Below, piece after piece: positions 1-7,308 of a stretch of 13,774 nucleotides of DNA (positions are counted from its first letter, which is position 1; the number at the start of each line of letters is the position of its first letter). The notes under the pieces were generated by a model. That model saw nothing but the letters and a program-made list of their open reading frames with translations, did not search any database and was not told the DNA's origin. The stretch is from Chloroflexota bacterium (GTDB lineage: Bacteria > Chloroflexota > Anaerolineae > Aggregatilineales > Phototrophicaceae), in contig JAEZAF010000075.1 of assembly GCA_023430545.1 (NCBI GenBank), forward strand, positions 1 to 13,774, read 5' to 3'. A program made the position numbers and the translations under genes.

Positions 1-614
1 CGCATCCGCCCTTCGTACCAGTCAAACTGGCCCAGATCACTGATCAGATAAACCGGTCCTCGTCCTTGTTTGCGGTGTTCGGCGTGACCCATTCCACTAA
101 CGAAATCCACCTGTGGGACAAATGTCACGGGTGAATGACGCGGGACGTAGAAGTAGAGTTCATCTGCATGGACACTGACGTCCGGGATGCCGCCGCTTCC
201 TGGTAAGCGCATCCGGGGTCGCCGGTAGTCCTTCCCGAAGGCGATATTATTCGTGTTACCGTATATGTCGATCTGGGCAGGTCGAAAGAATTCCTTAGGA
301 TGATACTGTGGCAGCAGTTCGGCCACCGCCGCCGCGAATCCTGCCGGATACAGCACACGTTCCAGCCACACTTCTTCCATACGACCGATCCCAAGCGGCC
401 CCCAGTCCTCGCACAGCGATTGTCCGATGGCAGAGGCAAAGCGCACATTAGGTGCATGGGTACACTTCGCCAGAATATAGCCTGCCATCACCAGCGGCGT
501 GTTGATCCCCTGTGCCAGCACCTCACCATCCTTCACCTGCCGTGAGATACACACACTGATCAGCTCGTCGATAGTGTATGCAGGTTGTGCGGTCGATGGG
601 TCAGGATTATTCAT
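1..614 (-). CDS. CoA-transferase family beta subunit (GctB/IpdB-like), 3' end outside the window
   Basis: This open frame starts at an ATG at 614 and runs without a stop to the left edge, giving 204 codons of a family usually about 250-270 residues long. The N-terminus reads TIDELISVCISRQVKDGEVL, then THAPNVRF near residue 52, as in glutaconate CoA-transferase subunit B and the mycobacterial IpdB ring hydrolase. Further on are YGNTNNIAFG, RLPGSGGIPDVS, VDFVSGMGH and LISDLGQFDW, all typical of this class I CoA-transferase fold. Such proteins work as alpha/beta pairs, so an alpha-subunit gene is expected nearby, but none is visible here. Where GctB has its catalytic Glu (ESG after THAPN), this protein reads SAIG, with Ala62 at the aligned place. 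It may therefore be an IpdB-like hydrolase or other variant, and I give no gene symbol. The family is clear; the substrate is unknown. Confidence 0.85.
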   Translation of the reverse strand, partial: MNNPDPSTAQPAYTIDELISVCISRQVKDGEVLAQGINTPLVMAGYILAKCTHAPNVRFASAIGQSLCEDWGPLGIGRMEEVWLERVLYPAGFAAAVAELLPQYHPKEFFRPAQIDIYGNTNNIAFGKDYRRPRMRLPGSGGIPDVSVHADELYFYVPRHSPVTFVPQVDFVSGMGHAEHRKQGRGPVYLISDLGQFDWYEGRM

Positions 615-795
615 GGCTTCGGTTCCGAATGATCGTAGGACAATGGCGCAAGGATAACGCATCTGTCAGATTTCGTCGGGATGTTTTGTGCGCTACCCGA
701 TTTATGATAAACTGATGACAATGGAGAAACAGTTCCAGAATATTGCACTTTAAACTCACCCCTGCTGATCATATTGCTTAAACACGGAGTTCACT
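615..795. promoter_or_regulatory. Divergent intergenic region between the CoA-transferase and cNMP-domain genes
   Basis: This 181-base gap must carry the promoters of both divergent genes. The AT-rich palindrome TTTATGATAAA at 701-711 can be read as a -10 in either direction: TATGAT at 703-708 on the plus strand and TATCAT on the minus strand. I find no good -35 hexamer 16-18 bases upstream on either strand, so the exact promoters are uncertain. No hairpin with a U-tract and no other gene is visible. Confidence 0.3.
786..789 (+). promoter_or_regulatory. Ribosome binding site of the cNMP-domain gene
   Basis: GGAG lies 6 bases before the ATG at 796 and supports that start codon. Confidence 0.6.
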
Positions 796-1299
796 ATGTC
801 TGTCGTAAATATTCTTAAACAAGCAGACATTTTTGACGAATTAACCCCAACCCAGTTGGAATTGATTGCTTCGATCTGTAGTGAAAAAACCATGCAGGCC
901 GGTGACGTCATCTTTCAGGAAAATTCGCCCGGCCATGAGCTGTATATCATCGCCAACGGTGAAGTCGATATTTTTGTCGATCCATCGCTGGTCGGTAAAG
1001 AGAGTACAACCGGAACTTATACCATTGCGACCCTCAGGCGGGGTCAGTCCTTTGGTGAAGTGGCGCTGGTCGATCAGGGACTGAGATCAGCGGGGGCGCG
1101 CTGCATGCAGCCGGATACCCGACTGGTCGCCATCCCACGCGATAAACTGATGCTGCTATGCGATACCTATTCCCAATTGGGCTACCGTCTGATGCGTAAT
1201 CTGGCAGCCGACCTTGCCATGAAAATCCGTCATACCGATCTGCAGGTACGCGAACAGCTCACATGGACGCATGGCAACCCGGATACCGCCAACAGTTAA
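796..1299 (+). CDS. Stand-alone cyclic-nucleotide-binding domain protein (Crp-type sensor fold, no HTH)
   Basis: The 167-residue product is one cNMP-binding beta-roll domain. It opens with LKQADIFDELTPTQLELIA, the usual entry helix. Then come AGDVIFQENSPGHELYIIANGEVDIF (about residues 35-60) and a phosphate-binding cassette at 86-99, FGEVALVDQGLRSA, which keeps G87, E88, R97 and S98 as in cAMP-binding Crp. The chain ends about 30 residues after the domain's C-helix (YRLMRNLAADLAMKIR), so there is no winged-helix DNA-binding domain as in Crp/Fnr regulators. It probably senses a nucleotide and acts through a partner, or acts as a small regulatory subunit. It has its own ribosome binding site and no close co-directional neighbour, the next gene starting 323 bases later. 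The fold is clear; the ligand and partner are unknown. Confidence 0.85.
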   Translation: MSVVNILKQADIFDELTPTQLELIASICSEKTMQAGDVIFQENSPGHELYIIANGEVDIFVDPSLVGKESTTGTYTIATLRRGQSFGEVALVDQGLRSAGARCMQPDTRLVAIPRDKLMLLCDTYSQLGYRLMRNLAADLAMKIRHTDLQVREQLTWTHGNPDTANS

Positions 1300-1450
1300 C
1301 ACCAACAGCAAAGCGGAATTGTCCCAATGCTGCGACTGCTGCACGTGGCATCTCTGCTTAAATTTATCCTCAATATCGCATGAAATGTACTGAATGAAAC
1401 TGCGCACAGAGTGTATGACGCTGTGTGTCAACGTGTACCAGTCATCTCAC

Positions 1451-1506
1451 CAGCCGCTGCGGGTAGCGAACTACCATGTACCCCGCTGACCGGCTGCCAG
1501 TTGGCA
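1451..1506. repeat. Compound hairpin between two genes
   Basis: Outer arms CAGCCG (1451-1456) and CGGCTG (1491-1496) enclose GCGGG (1459-1463) with CCCGC (1482-1486). Inside is GGTAG with CTACC around a CGAA loop (1462-1475). An adjacent small hairpin, TGCCA-GT-TGGCA, sits at 1495-1506 and overlaps the outer arm. There is no following T-run, so it is not a standard terminator. It lies after the cNMP-domain gene and just before the likely promoter of the DUF4397 gene. It could be a 3'-end structure, an operator or part of a small RNA. The rest of the gap (1300-1450) shows nothing I can support. Confidence 0.45.
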
Positions 1507-1513
1507 ATTGATC

Positions 1514-1543
1514 TTCAACCCGTCCTCCATCGTAGTGTAAAAT
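1514..1543 (+). promoter_or_regulatory. Putative sigma-70-type promoter of the DUF4397 gene
   Basis: TTCAAC (1514-1519) and TAAAAT (1538-1543) are separated by 18 bases. The predicted transcript would begin near 1550. That leaves a leader of about 70 bases before the chosen ATG at 1623 and argues against using the in-frame ATG at 1542, which lies inside the -10. Confidence 0.45.
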
Positions 1544-1606
1544 GCTGCTTGTGTTTGGACATCGTTTGCAGATTGAAGCCTTGACTAAACCCTTTTTGCC
1601 ACTAAA

Positions 1607-1611
1607 CGGAG
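1607..1611 (+). promoter_or_regulatory. Ribosome binding site that fixes the start at 1623
   Basis: CGGAG lies 11 bases upstream of the ATG at 1623. That ATG begins a good signal peptide; the more upstream in-frame ATG at 1542 has neither feature. Confidence 0.5.
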
Positions 1612-1622
1612 TTTTCCAATTC

Positions 1623-2987
1623 ATGCATAAATTGCTGCGTTTGGCATGGTTATGCCAGATGTTCATGTTAACCTTCGTGAGTGCTGCTCAGTCTACCCCA
1701 TCCACCCAGCCACCACTGGATCAGATGAGTCACTGGCGGTTTGCGCATTTCGGCACGCGCAGCCTGTCGCTGGATATTTATGTTCTGGATCAGCTCTCGC
1801 CTATCCAGAATGTCTCGTTTGGCGATGTCAGTGATTGGCAGACCATCTCGGCTGGCGTATATCGTTTTGAAGTTTATCCTTCTGGAGACAATGCCAACCC
1901 ACAGTTTGTAATCGATAACGTCGTCCTCGAAGGTGGTGAATGGCTCACACTGGCGGCGGTACAGAAGGAAGGCCTGATGCGAGGCTATGTGGTTGAAGAG
2001 GACTTCAGCCCGCTGCCGCTCAACGAAAGCCGCCTGACCGTGTTCTATGCCATTGAGGATTCACCGTCGGTAGATGTGCGGATGAACGGTGTCTCTGTCA
2101 TTCAGGCATCTCAGCCGCAGGACGATGAAGGCCCCATCACAGTCCCGAGTGTGGATCTGACATCAGATACCTATAATCTCGACATCATCGAAAGCGGTGG
2201 ATCAGAGAATATCATTCTGGATGCCACACAGGTCGAACTGCTGCCGAATCGGCATTATCTGGCGGCGGCAGTAAACACCAGTGAAGATCCACGCTTCGTA
2301 CTGGTCGGAACTGAACTTGAGACAGCCGGTGCCATCGAAACCGACGACAAGGCGCTGGTACGGGCGGCACATCTGTCATCCGGCACATCTGCCGTGGATA
2401 TTGTCTTTAATGGCGAAATCGTGGAAGCCCTGAGCCAGATTTACTTTCCCGAATTTACGGGATGGATTGAAGTCGATGCCGGATCGATCGAAGTCAGTGT
2501 GCAGTTGAACAGCACAGGTGAAGAGATCCTGCCATCGGCTACCATCGACATACCAGGTGGAAGCTTTACGACCCTTCTGGTCATCGGCTCTCCGCAGAAT
2601 GACACGCTCGAAGTCCAGCCTGTGCAGGAAGATTTCACACCAGTACCCCCCAATTTTGTCCGTGTTAATATGTTCAACGCCTTTCCGGGGATCGGCGCGA
2701 TTGACTTCGCTAATGCAGACGGCACCGTTTATATCGAGCGGCTGGGCTATCCGGGATTTTTCGGCGGCAACAACGGTTTCAACACTTTCAGCCTGGAAGC
2801 TGGAACCTATGACCTTCAGATCCGGCTCAATGAGTCAGGCGAAAGCCTTGTTGATCTTTCCGGCGCAAGTTTTTATGCGGGACGCAGCTATTTCATCGCC
2901 GCCATTGATGCCGACCCACCCTACATGCTGACTTTCAGCGATGTGCAGGAAACACAGAATCTGCTGCGCGAAGAAGAGACGCCGTAG
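1623..2987 (+). CDS. Secreted protein with about four tandem DUF4397-like domains
   Basis: The 454-residue product begins with a Sec signal peptide: MHKLLRLAWLCQ, then a hydrophobic stretch ending FVSAA before QSTPS. No lipobox cysteine is present. The mature part is made of about four related units of roughly 100 residues, starting near residues 38 (WRFAHFGTRSLSLDIYV), 136 (RLTVFYAIEDSPSVDV), 244 (LVRAAHLSSGTSAVDIVFNG) and 344 (FVRVNMFNAFPGIGAIDFA). The units share patterns such as AxxxSPSVDVxxNG and a later stretch like FTTLLVIGS. The third matches DUF4397 best; these are beta-sandwich-like extracellular domains of unknown function. The start at 1623 was preferred over 1542 because of the signal peptide, the ribosome binding site and the promoter position. 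The gene appears monocistronic and ends at a strong terminator. Function is unknown; a cell-surface or envelope role is inferred. Confidence 0.8.
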   Translation: MHKLLRLAWLCQMFMLTFVSAAQSTPSTQPPLDQMSHWRFAHFGTRSLSLDIYVLDQLSPIQNVSFGDVSDWQTISAGVYRFEVYPSGDNANPQFVIDNVVLEGGEWLTLAAVQKEGLMRGYVVEEDFSPLPLNESRLTVFYAIEDSPSVDVRMNGVSVIQASQPQDDEGPITVPSVDLTSDTYNLDIIESGGSENIILDATQVELLPNRHYLAAAVNTSEDPRFVLVGTELETAGAIETDDKALVRAAHLSSGTSAVDIVFNGEIVEALSQIYFPEFTGWIEVDAGSIEVSVQLNSTGEEILPSATIDIPGGSFTTLLVIGSPQNDTLEVQPVQEDFTPVPPNFVRVNMFNAFPGIGAIDFANADGTVYIERLGYPGFFGGNNGFNTFSLEAGTYDLQIRLNESGESLVDLSGASFYAGRSYFIAAIDADPPYMLTFSDVQETQNLLREEETP

Positions 2988-3010
2988 CTGGCTCTTGATC
3001 TCCGCTGAAT

Positions 3011-3050
3011 AAAAAAAGCTGGTCACTCGCTAAAATGACCAGCTTTTTTT
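3011..3050. terminator. Bidirectional intrinsic terminator between the DUF4397 gene and tyrS
   Basis: A perfect 15-base stem (A7 then GCTGGTCA, 3011-3025, pairing with TGACCAGC then T7, 3036-3050) surrounds a 10-base loop. The A-run on one side and T-run on the other give a U-tract in both directions, which suits the two converging genes at 2987 and 3070. Confidence 0.9.
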
Positions 3051-3069
3051 ATCTGATGGGTAGTACCGC

Positions 3070-4341
3070 TTACGCTCCGGACACCAGTCTGACGAATTTA
3101 CGCTTGCCTACCTGAAGGACAGCGGGAAGCATGTCAGAAGTGATCATCAGATTCGCATCTTCCACAACCTGATCATTCAGGCGCACGCCGTTCTGCTCGA
3201 TCAGGCGCTTGCCCTCTTTACCGCTGCTCACCATGTTCAGGCGGCGCAGGATGTCGAGCACACGTTCTTCGGCAGCAAGCGGTTCCTCATCGATATCCTG
3301 TGGGATACCGCTGCCCCCGCGGAACACCTCATCCCAGTTTGCCTGCGCAGCCTGAGCCGCATCTGCCCCGTGGAAGATGCTGACGATTTCACGGGCCAGC
3401 CGCATTTTAGTCTCGTTCGGATGAAGTTCACCCGATTCAAGTTTGTGCCGAAGATCTTCCACCTGAGCAGGCAGCCAGCCCAGCAGCAGTTTGAAGAAAA
3501 TCGGCATCGCCTTATCCGGCAGGCTCATCACTTTGCCGAACATATCGTTTGGATGCGAAAGCAGCGGAATATGGTTACCAAGACTCTTACTCATCTTGAT
3601 CTCGCCATCGGTCCCCGGCAGGCTCTCGCCCATGATAATCGCGATCTGTGGCTTCTGTCCGAGGCCCTGCTGAAGTTTGCGGCCAGCGACGAGGATATTG
3701 AAGAGCTGATCCTGACCGCCGACCTGCACATCCGCTTCCTGCGCGACAGCGTCGTAAGCCTGCATCAGCGCGTAGAAGAACTCATGAAGGTAAATCGGCG
3801 CATTTTCACTCATGCGCTTGGCGAAATTGTCACGTACCAGAAACTGCTGTACGGTGAAGTTACTCGCCAGGCGGATGATGTCCGCAAAATCAAGCGTCGA
3901 AAGCCATTCATCATTGCGGCGGACACGGGTCAGGTCCGGATCAAGGATCTTGAAGGCCTGCTCCGCATAGGTCTGCGCGTTCCGGTCAACTTCTTCGGGT
4001 GTCAGTTGATTGCGTGCCTTGTCCTTGTCGGACGGATCACCGATCAGGCTGGTAAATGTGCCGATCAGAAAGGTGACATCATGGCCGAATTCCTGAAACT
4101 GACGCAGCTTGCGCATGGTGATCGTATGGCCGAGATGCAGATCTGCGGTACGCGGATCGTAGCCGCAGTACACCCGCAGCGGACGCCCCTGCTGCTGACA
4201 TTCGATCAGTCGTTCGCGCAGTTCCTTCGCCATCGCCACTTTGGTTTCGGGGTCGCCGTATTCTGCCCCAGACATCAGCACTTCGACCTGCTCGTCGATG
4301 CTGGTGGTCGGAGATGCGGTTTTAGAGGGTGTGGTTGTCAT
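3070..4341 (-). CDS. tyrS: Tyrosyl-tRNA synthetase
   Basis: This class I synthetase (423 residues) charges tRNA-Tyr with tyrosine in the cytosol. The Rossmann catalytic core carries YCGYDPRTADLHLGH, with the HIGH signature as HLGH at 69-72. GDPSDKDKARNQLT follows at about 101-114, ALMQAYD at 191-197 and KMSKS at 249-253. The C-terminal S4 RNA-binding domain spans about 372-420. The text HTITMRKLRQFQEFGH after HIGH is closer to the TyrZ-type branch than to the E. coli TyrS type. The start is put at the ATG at 4341 (MTTTPSK) rather than an in-frame ATG at 4395, because the likely promoter's -10 overlaps the upstream codon. It is divergent from alaS and ends at the shared terminator. No T-box leader is visible. 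Confidence 0.95.
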   Translation of the reverse strand: MTTTPSKTASPTTSIDEQVEVLMSGAEYGDPETKVAMAKELRERLIECQQQGRPLRVYCGYDPRTADLHLGHTITMRKLRQFQEFGHDVTFLIGTFTSLIGDPSDKDKARNQLTPEEVDRNAQTYAEQAFKILDPDLTRVRRNDEWLSTLDFADIIRLASNFTVQQFLVRDNFAKRMSENAPIYLHEFFYALMQAYDAVAQEADVQVGGQDQLFNILVAGRKLQQGLGQKPQIAIIMGESLPGTDGEIKMSKSLGNHIPLLSHPNDMFGKVMSLPDKAMPIFFKLLLGWLPAQVEDLRHKLESGELHPNETKMRLAREIVSIFHGADAAQAAQANWDEVFRGGSGIPQDIDEEPLAAEERVLDILRRLNMVSSGKEGKRLIEQNGVRLNDQVVEDANLMITSDMLPAVLQVGKRKFVRLVSGA

Positions 4342-4385
4342 TTGAGAGGTCCGTATCCATTTGTCTTCAGTCCGGAAGTGCGCGT

Positions 4386-4415
4386 AGTGTAGCATACATT
4401 CACAAAATCCAACAA
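4386..4415 (-). promoter_or_regulatory. Putative tyrS promoter
   Basis: Read on the minus strand, TTGTTG (4415-4410) and TACACT (4391-4386) are 18 bases apart. Transcription would start near 4379, leaving a leader of about 38 bases before the ATG at 4341. Confidence 0.5.
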
Positions 4416-4441
4416 GAGAACCTTTTCCATTATGGACCCTA

Positions 4442-4471
4442 TTGACCCTTATTGATCCTTTATGATTAAAT
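4442..4471 (+). promoter_or_regulatory. Short direct repeat and weak possible second alaS promoter
   Basis: ATTGACCCTT (4441-4450) is followed directly by ATTGATCCTT (4451-4460), a 10-base tandem repeat with one difference. TTGACC at 4442-4447 with TTAAAT at 4466-4471 (18-base spacing) could be a weak promoter. The repeat might instead be a regulator site in this divergent tyrS/alaS gap. Confidence 0.25.
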
Positions 4472-4505
4472 ACTGAATAACGTTTATGGACTATGTGAAA
4501 GCGTC

Positions 4506-4534
4506 TTGTGACACTTCTGCTGGCCTACTATAAT
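4506..4534 (+). promoter_or_regulatory. Promoter of the alaS operon
   Basis: TTGTGA (4506-4511) and a perfect TATAAT (4529-4534) are separated by 17 bases. The start point would be near 4541, 36 bases before the alaS ATG. This rules out a translation start at the in-frame GTG at 4508, which sits inside the -35. Confidence 0.75.
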
Positions 4535-4562
4535 CAAGGCAGGTTTTCGGTGAAACACGATC

Positions 4563-4567
4563 AGGGA
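4563..4567 (+). promoter_or_regulatory. Ribosome binding site of alaS
   Basis: AGGGA lies 9 bases before the ATG at 4577 and supports the start MKTMTSAEIR. Confidence 0.55.
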
Positions 4568-4576
4568 TTCCCACAG

Positions 4577-7303
4577 ATGAAAACAATGACCAGCGCGGAG
4601 ATCCGTGCGGCATTTCTGGATTTTTTTGAAGAATTCGGTCACAAGCAGGTTGCATCCTCCTCGCTTGTCCCAGCGAATGATCCCACCCTGCTGTTTACTA
4701 ATGCGGGCATGGTGCAGTTCAAGGATGTCTTTTTAGGGACAGACAAGCGCGACTACAAGCGTGCCACTACTTCCCAGAAGTGCATGCGCGTTTCGGGCAA
4801 GCACAACGACCTTGAGAACGTCGGGCCGTCGCCGCGCCATCACACCTTTTTCGAGATGCTCGGGAACTTCAGCTTCGGCGATTATTTCAAGAAGGATGCG
4901 ATTCGCTACGCTTACACCCTGCTGACCGAGGTCTATCAGCTTCCGACGGATCGCCTGGTATTCACGGTCTATCAGAACGACGACGAAGCCTATGATATCT
5001 GGGTCAATGAAATCGGGGTTGATCCCAAGCGCGTGGCACGGATGGGACCTAAGACGAACTTCTGGCAGATGGCAGAGACTGGTCCCTGCGGACCGACCTC
5101 GGAAATCCACTGGGACAAATCCCCCGAACAGGGTGAGGACAGCATTATCTCTCAGCTTCTGGAAGAGGATGACCGCTTCCTCGAGATCTGGAATCTGGTG
5201 TTCATGCAATACAACCGCAAGGAAGCCGATCCCGCACATACCGGTCAGTTTGACGAGCCGCTGCCTGCCCCCGGTGTGGATACCGGTATGGGTCTCGAGC
5301 GTATCGTCAGCGTCGTGCAAGGCGTAAAGGCCAATTACGAGACCGACCTGTTTATGCCGATTATCGAGGCGACACAGGTACTGACCGGCCACAGCGACGC
5401 GGAGCGTGACGCGAACATCGTTCCGTATCGCGTAATCGCGGACCATACCCGTGCGGCAGTCTTCCTGATCGCCGATGGTGTCCGCCCCGGCGCGAAGGGA
5501 CGGGACTCGGTCTGTCGTCTGGTGATCCGCCGTGCCGCCCGCTTTGGCACCAAGATTGGCTTCAACGAACCGTTTCTCGCCAAAGTCGCGGATGCAGTCA
5601 TCAGCGTGATGGGCGACCATTACACTGAACTGACCGAACGTGCCGAAGCCATCAAGCGCACCATCACCAAGGAAGAAGTCGCCTTCCGTCGCACACTGGA
5701 TCGCGGCGTCGGTGAGCTGAATGAGATGCTTGACAGCCTGCCGCAGAATGGCACCCTCTCCGGGGAACAGGCCTTCTACCTCAAAGCAACACTCGGCCTA
5801 CCGCTGGAAGTCATCAAGGACATCTGCGAAGAGCGCGGTTATCACGTCGATGAAGCAGGCTTCGCAAAAGCTGAAGAAGCACATTCACTTGTCAGCGGCG
5901 GCGGTCAGGCGATGGGACAGATCGCGACGGCAGAGAGTTACAGGGATCTACTCGATCAACTAAAGCAGTCCGGTCAGCTTGGCGAGGCTGGCGTCAATTA
6001 TCTGCCATACGGTGATACACAGCTCAATACCCGTCTCATTTCCCTGCTGATCAATGGTCAGCCAGTTGAGAGCGCAATTGTTGGCGATAAGGTCGAGGTA
6101 ATTCTGAAGGATACACCGTTCTATGTAGAAGCCGGTGGACAGGTCAGCGATACCGGCTGGATTCACGGTGATGGCTGGACGATCGAAGTTGAAGACACCC
6201 GACGTCCGACGGCAGGTCTGATCGTCCATATCGGCGAAGTGATTGAAGGCACACCGCAGGCTGGGCAGGATGTCAAAGCGGAAGTCGATTATGAACGCCG
6301 TGCAGATATCACACGCAATCACACCGCCACCCACCTGCTCCATGCAGCGCTGCGTAACCATCTGGGGACACATGTCCAGCAGCGTGGTTCGCTGGTCGCG
6401 CCGGAACGTTTGCGCTTTGACTTCTCGCATGATGCCAAACTGAGCGCGGAAGAACTGCGCCAGATCGAGGCTGAGGTCAATCATCAGATTCTGGAAAATG
6501 AAGCTGTCGTGGCGGCAGAAAAAACCCTGAACGAGGCCCGTGCGGAAGGCGCAATGGCTCTGTTCGGCGAAAAATACGGTGATCAGGTGCGGACGATCAG
6601 CATTGGCGGTGGTAACAGCAACAGCAATGGGACCAGTGGCAGCCGCTACAGCTATGAGTTATGCGGGGGTGTCCATGTGAAAGAAACCGGACAGATCGGC
6701 ACGTTTGTGATTGTCGGTGAAGGCAGCACCAGCGCGGGTGTGCGTCGTATCGAAGCGCTAACCGGCCATGAGGCGCTAAATTATCTACAGCATACACTCG
6801 ACTCACTGCATGGTATTGCCGACCGACTGAATACGACACCGGACACCGTTTATGACCGTGTCGTGGCGCTTCAGGACGAACTGGCTGAAGCACGGCGGCA
6901 GATTGCACGCCTGCGTCGTGATCTGGCTAAAGTGGAATTCGACAAAGCGCTCACAACTGTCGAAGACATTAACGGCGTCCCTGCGATGATCGCACAGTTC
7001 GATGGTGTACCCGCCGATACGCTGCGCGAGATGTCGGACTGGTTCCGCAGCAAGGTCAGGAACGGCGTATTTGTCGGGGCCAGCGTCATCGACGATAAGC
7101 CTCAGCTTCTGGCTGTTGTCAGTGATGATCTCACGAAAAAAGGTCTGCACGCTGGTAATCTGATCAAGGCCGCGGCGGCAATAGTGGGTGGTGGTGGTGG
7201 TGGCCGTCCAAATATGGCACAGGCCGGTGGTAAGGATGCCGAACGCGTCTCTGAGGCGCTGGAAACAGCCCGTCAGTGGATTGCTGAACACTATCAGACA
7301 TAG
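4577..7303 (+). CDS. alaS: Alanyl-tRNA synthetase
   Basis: This 908-residue class II synthetase charges tRNA-Ala and edits mischarged Ser or Gly. The aminoacylation core opens with SAEIRAAFLDFFEEFGH. Class II motif 2 lies around RHHTFFEMLGNFSFGDYF from R87, and motif 3 is GMGLER ending at R242. The editing domain has the zinc-binding HxxxH (H582, H586; HTATH) and CGGVH (C696, H700). A coiled coil follows at about 758-790, then a DHHA1/C-Ala domain with the glycine run GGGGGG and RPNMAQAGG. A Gly/Ser/Asn-rich insertion (about 677-690) precedes the CGGVH motif. The length is a little above the E. coli enzyme (876). The start follows from the promoter and ribosome binding site. It is first in an operon; the next gene starts 5 bases after the stop. 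Confidence 0.97.
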   Translation: MKTMTSAEIRAAFLDFFEEFGHKQVASSSLVPANDPTLLFTNAGMVQFKDVFLGTDKRDYKRATTSQKCMRVSGKHNDLENVGPSPRHHTFFEMLGNFSFGDYFKKDAIRYAYTLLTEVYQLPTDRLVFTVYQNDDEAYDIWVNEIGVDPKRVARMGPKTNFWQMAETGPCGPTSEIHWDKSPEQGEDSIISQLLEEDDRFLEIWNLVFMQYNRKEADPAHTGQFDEPLPAPGVDTGMGLERIVSVVQGVKANYETDLFMPIIEATQVLTGHSDAERDANIVPYRVIADHTRAAVFLIADGVRPGAKGRDSVCRLVIRRAARFGTKIGFNEPFLAKVADAVISVMGDHYTELTERAEAIKRTITKEEVAFRRTLDRGVGELNEMLDSLPQNGTLSGEQAFYLKATLGLPLEVIKDICEERGYHVDEAGFAKAEEAHSLVSGGGQAMGQIATAESYRDLLDQLKQSGQLGEAGVNYLPYGDTQLNTRLISLLINGQPVESAIVGDKVEVILKDTPFYVEAGGQVSDTGWIHGDGWTIEVEDTRRPTAGLIVHIGEVIEGTPQAGQDVKAEVDYERRADITRNHTATHLLHAALRNHLGTHVQQRGSLVAPERLRFDFSHDAKLSAEELRQIEAEVNHQILENEAVVAAEKTLNEARAEGAMALFGEKYGDQVRTISIGGGNSNSNGTSGSRYSYELCGGVHVKETGQIGTFVIVGEGSTSAGVRRIEALTGHEALNYLQHTLDSLHGIADRLNTTPDTVYDRVVALQDELAEARRQIARLRRDLAKVEFDKALTTVEDINGVPAMIAQFDGVPADTLREMSDWFRSKVRNGVFVGASVIDDKPQLLAVVSDDLTKKGLHAGNLIKAAAAIVGGGGGGRPNMAQAGGKDAERVSEALETARQWIAEHYQT

Positions 7304-7308
7304 GATCT

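Noticed and set aside
125..457. A 110-residue minus-strand frame
   Set aside because: It is a shadow of the CoA-transferase gene read in another frame. The true frame from 614 gives clear family motifs without a stop.
1364..1374. A DnaA box (TTATCCTCA) as a sign of an origin
   Set aside because: It is a single site with one mismatch; no cluster, AT-rich unwinding region or dnaA/dnaN gene is nearby.
1407..1425. A terminator for the cNMP-domain gene (CACAG/CTGTG)
   Set aside because: The stem has only five pairs with an 11-base loop and no T-run after it.
3370..4392. A 340-codon plus-strand frame opposite tyrS
   Set aside because: It lies entirely antisense to tyrS, whose HIGH, KMSKS and S4 motifs are intact; the antisense product resembles nothing and has no ribosome binding site.
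4416..4576. A T-box riboswitch in front of alaS or tyrS
   Set aside because: The leaders are only about 36-38 bases if the promoters are right, and no T-box sequence or terminator/antiterminator pair is visible.
4733..5620. A 295-codon minus-strand frame opposite alaS
   Set aside because: It is antisense to the conserved aminoacylation core of AlaRS and is explained by codon bias there.
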